Shown here one piece after another: positions 63,763-64,000 of a stretch of 64,000 bases of DNA. Location of the stretch: contig NZ_BMHV01000012.1 of the NCBI RefSeq assembly GCF_014641495.1, positions 62,001-126,000 on the forward strand, read 5' to 3'. The stretch comes from Terasakiella brassicae (GTDB lineage: Bacteria > Pseudomonadota > Alphaproteobacteria > Rhodospirillales > Terasakiellaceae). The position numbers were made by a program, and so were the translations under genes. Position 1 is the first letter of the stretch. The number at the start of each line of letters is the position of its first letter. The notes under the pieces were generated by a model. That model was given only the letters and a program-made list of their open reading frames with translations, searched no databases and was not told the DNA's origin.

Positions 63763-63996
63763 TTACGCCACCAAACCTTCCAGCCACGTTGTACGATGGC
63801 AGATAGCATCAGTATTCTTGTCGGTGATAGTCTTGGTGATGTAGCGGTTCCAGTAATCGAAATCACCGACTTCTTCAACATCCATCGAACATTGCACTTT
63901 GTCCAAGTTGAAGGACATTTTCTTTTTCCAGACGCTCTCAAGCAAATCAATCATATCGTCAACCGTCTGGTATTTGGGCTTAGCAGATGAAGACAT
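63763..63996 (-). CDS. Uncharacterised 77-residue protein at the window edge
   Basis: A frame whose first ATG is 4 bases from the window end. It gives MSSSAKPKYQTVDDMIDLLE and ends ICHRTTWLEGLVA. The composition is protein-like, with a helical acidic/Lys middle (WKKKMSFNLDKVQCSMDVEE). The ribosome site lies outside the window, and the gene may start further upstream. An overlapping minus-strand frame (63723-63950) is basic and less likely. Confidence 0.45.
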   Translation of the reverse strand: MSSSAKPKYQTVDDMIDLLESVWKKKMSFNLDKVQCSMDVEEVGDFDYWNRYITKTITDKNTDAICHRTTWLEGLVA

Positions 63997-64000
63997 CGGT

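Overview
This window looks like the chromosome of a free-living, probably marine alphaproteobacterium of the Rhodospirillales type (Terasakiella/Thalassospira/Magnetospirillum-like). The evidence is the alphaproteobacterial housekeeping run murA-hisG-hisD-UPF0262-LMW phosphatase-infA-maf-RNase E/G-yacG-tRNA-Phe, a short-form HisG, many c-di-GMP and chemotaxis genes, two hemerythrin-containing proteins, and moderate GC judged by eye. The genus is an inference.

Region 1 (1-11.7 kb) is aromatic catabolism. A leftward operon paaF-paaG-paaH-paaI-paaJ-paaK carries phenylacetyl-CoA lower-pathway steps and the CoA ligase. It is headed by a lone PaaA/PaaC-like ferritin-fold protein. Facing away are a flavodoxin, a stand-alone PaaN aldehyde dehydrogenase and paaY. 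The usual paaABCDE epoxidase set and the PaaZ hydratase domain are not here. A near-identical 23-bp motif precedes both the PaaA/C-like gene and paaF.

Region 2 (11.7-15 kb) holds the last two steps of tyrosine/homogentisate breakdown (maiA, fahA) next to a MarR regulator, a class II amidotransferase and a 53-residue membrane protein too short for normal ORF calling. Region 3 (15-25 kb) has a receiver-PAS-PAS-GGDEF-EAL protein, bluB, a CinA-like operon with a large unknown protein, and an ECF metal transporter (K-M-L-Q-O) behind a cobalamin riboswitch. BluB and the transporter together point to B12 synthesis and cobalt uptake.

Region 4 (25-31 kb) has YceI, a cytochrome b561-YceI fusion, an HD-GYP protein with an altered metal motif and a chemoreceptor. 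Region 5 (30.7-45 kb) has nadE-gltX-cysS, a solute-binding protein, a CsgG/FlgO-DUF4384-like protein, apt, a cysteine-repeat cytochrome P460, an Atm1-type exporter and an AcuI-like reductase. Region 6 (45-49.5 kb) is a polar amino-acid ABC transporter followed by a CBS protein and an unknown protein. Region 7 (49.5-61.7 kb) is the housekeeping run named above, interrupted by a hemerythrin-tailed chemoreceptor and a diguanylate cyclase.

Region 8 (61.7 kb to the end) begins right after tRNA-Phe. It contains only small unknown genes of a mobile-element kind and looks like the edge of an integrated element. No CRISPR array, insertion sequence or rRNA was seen.
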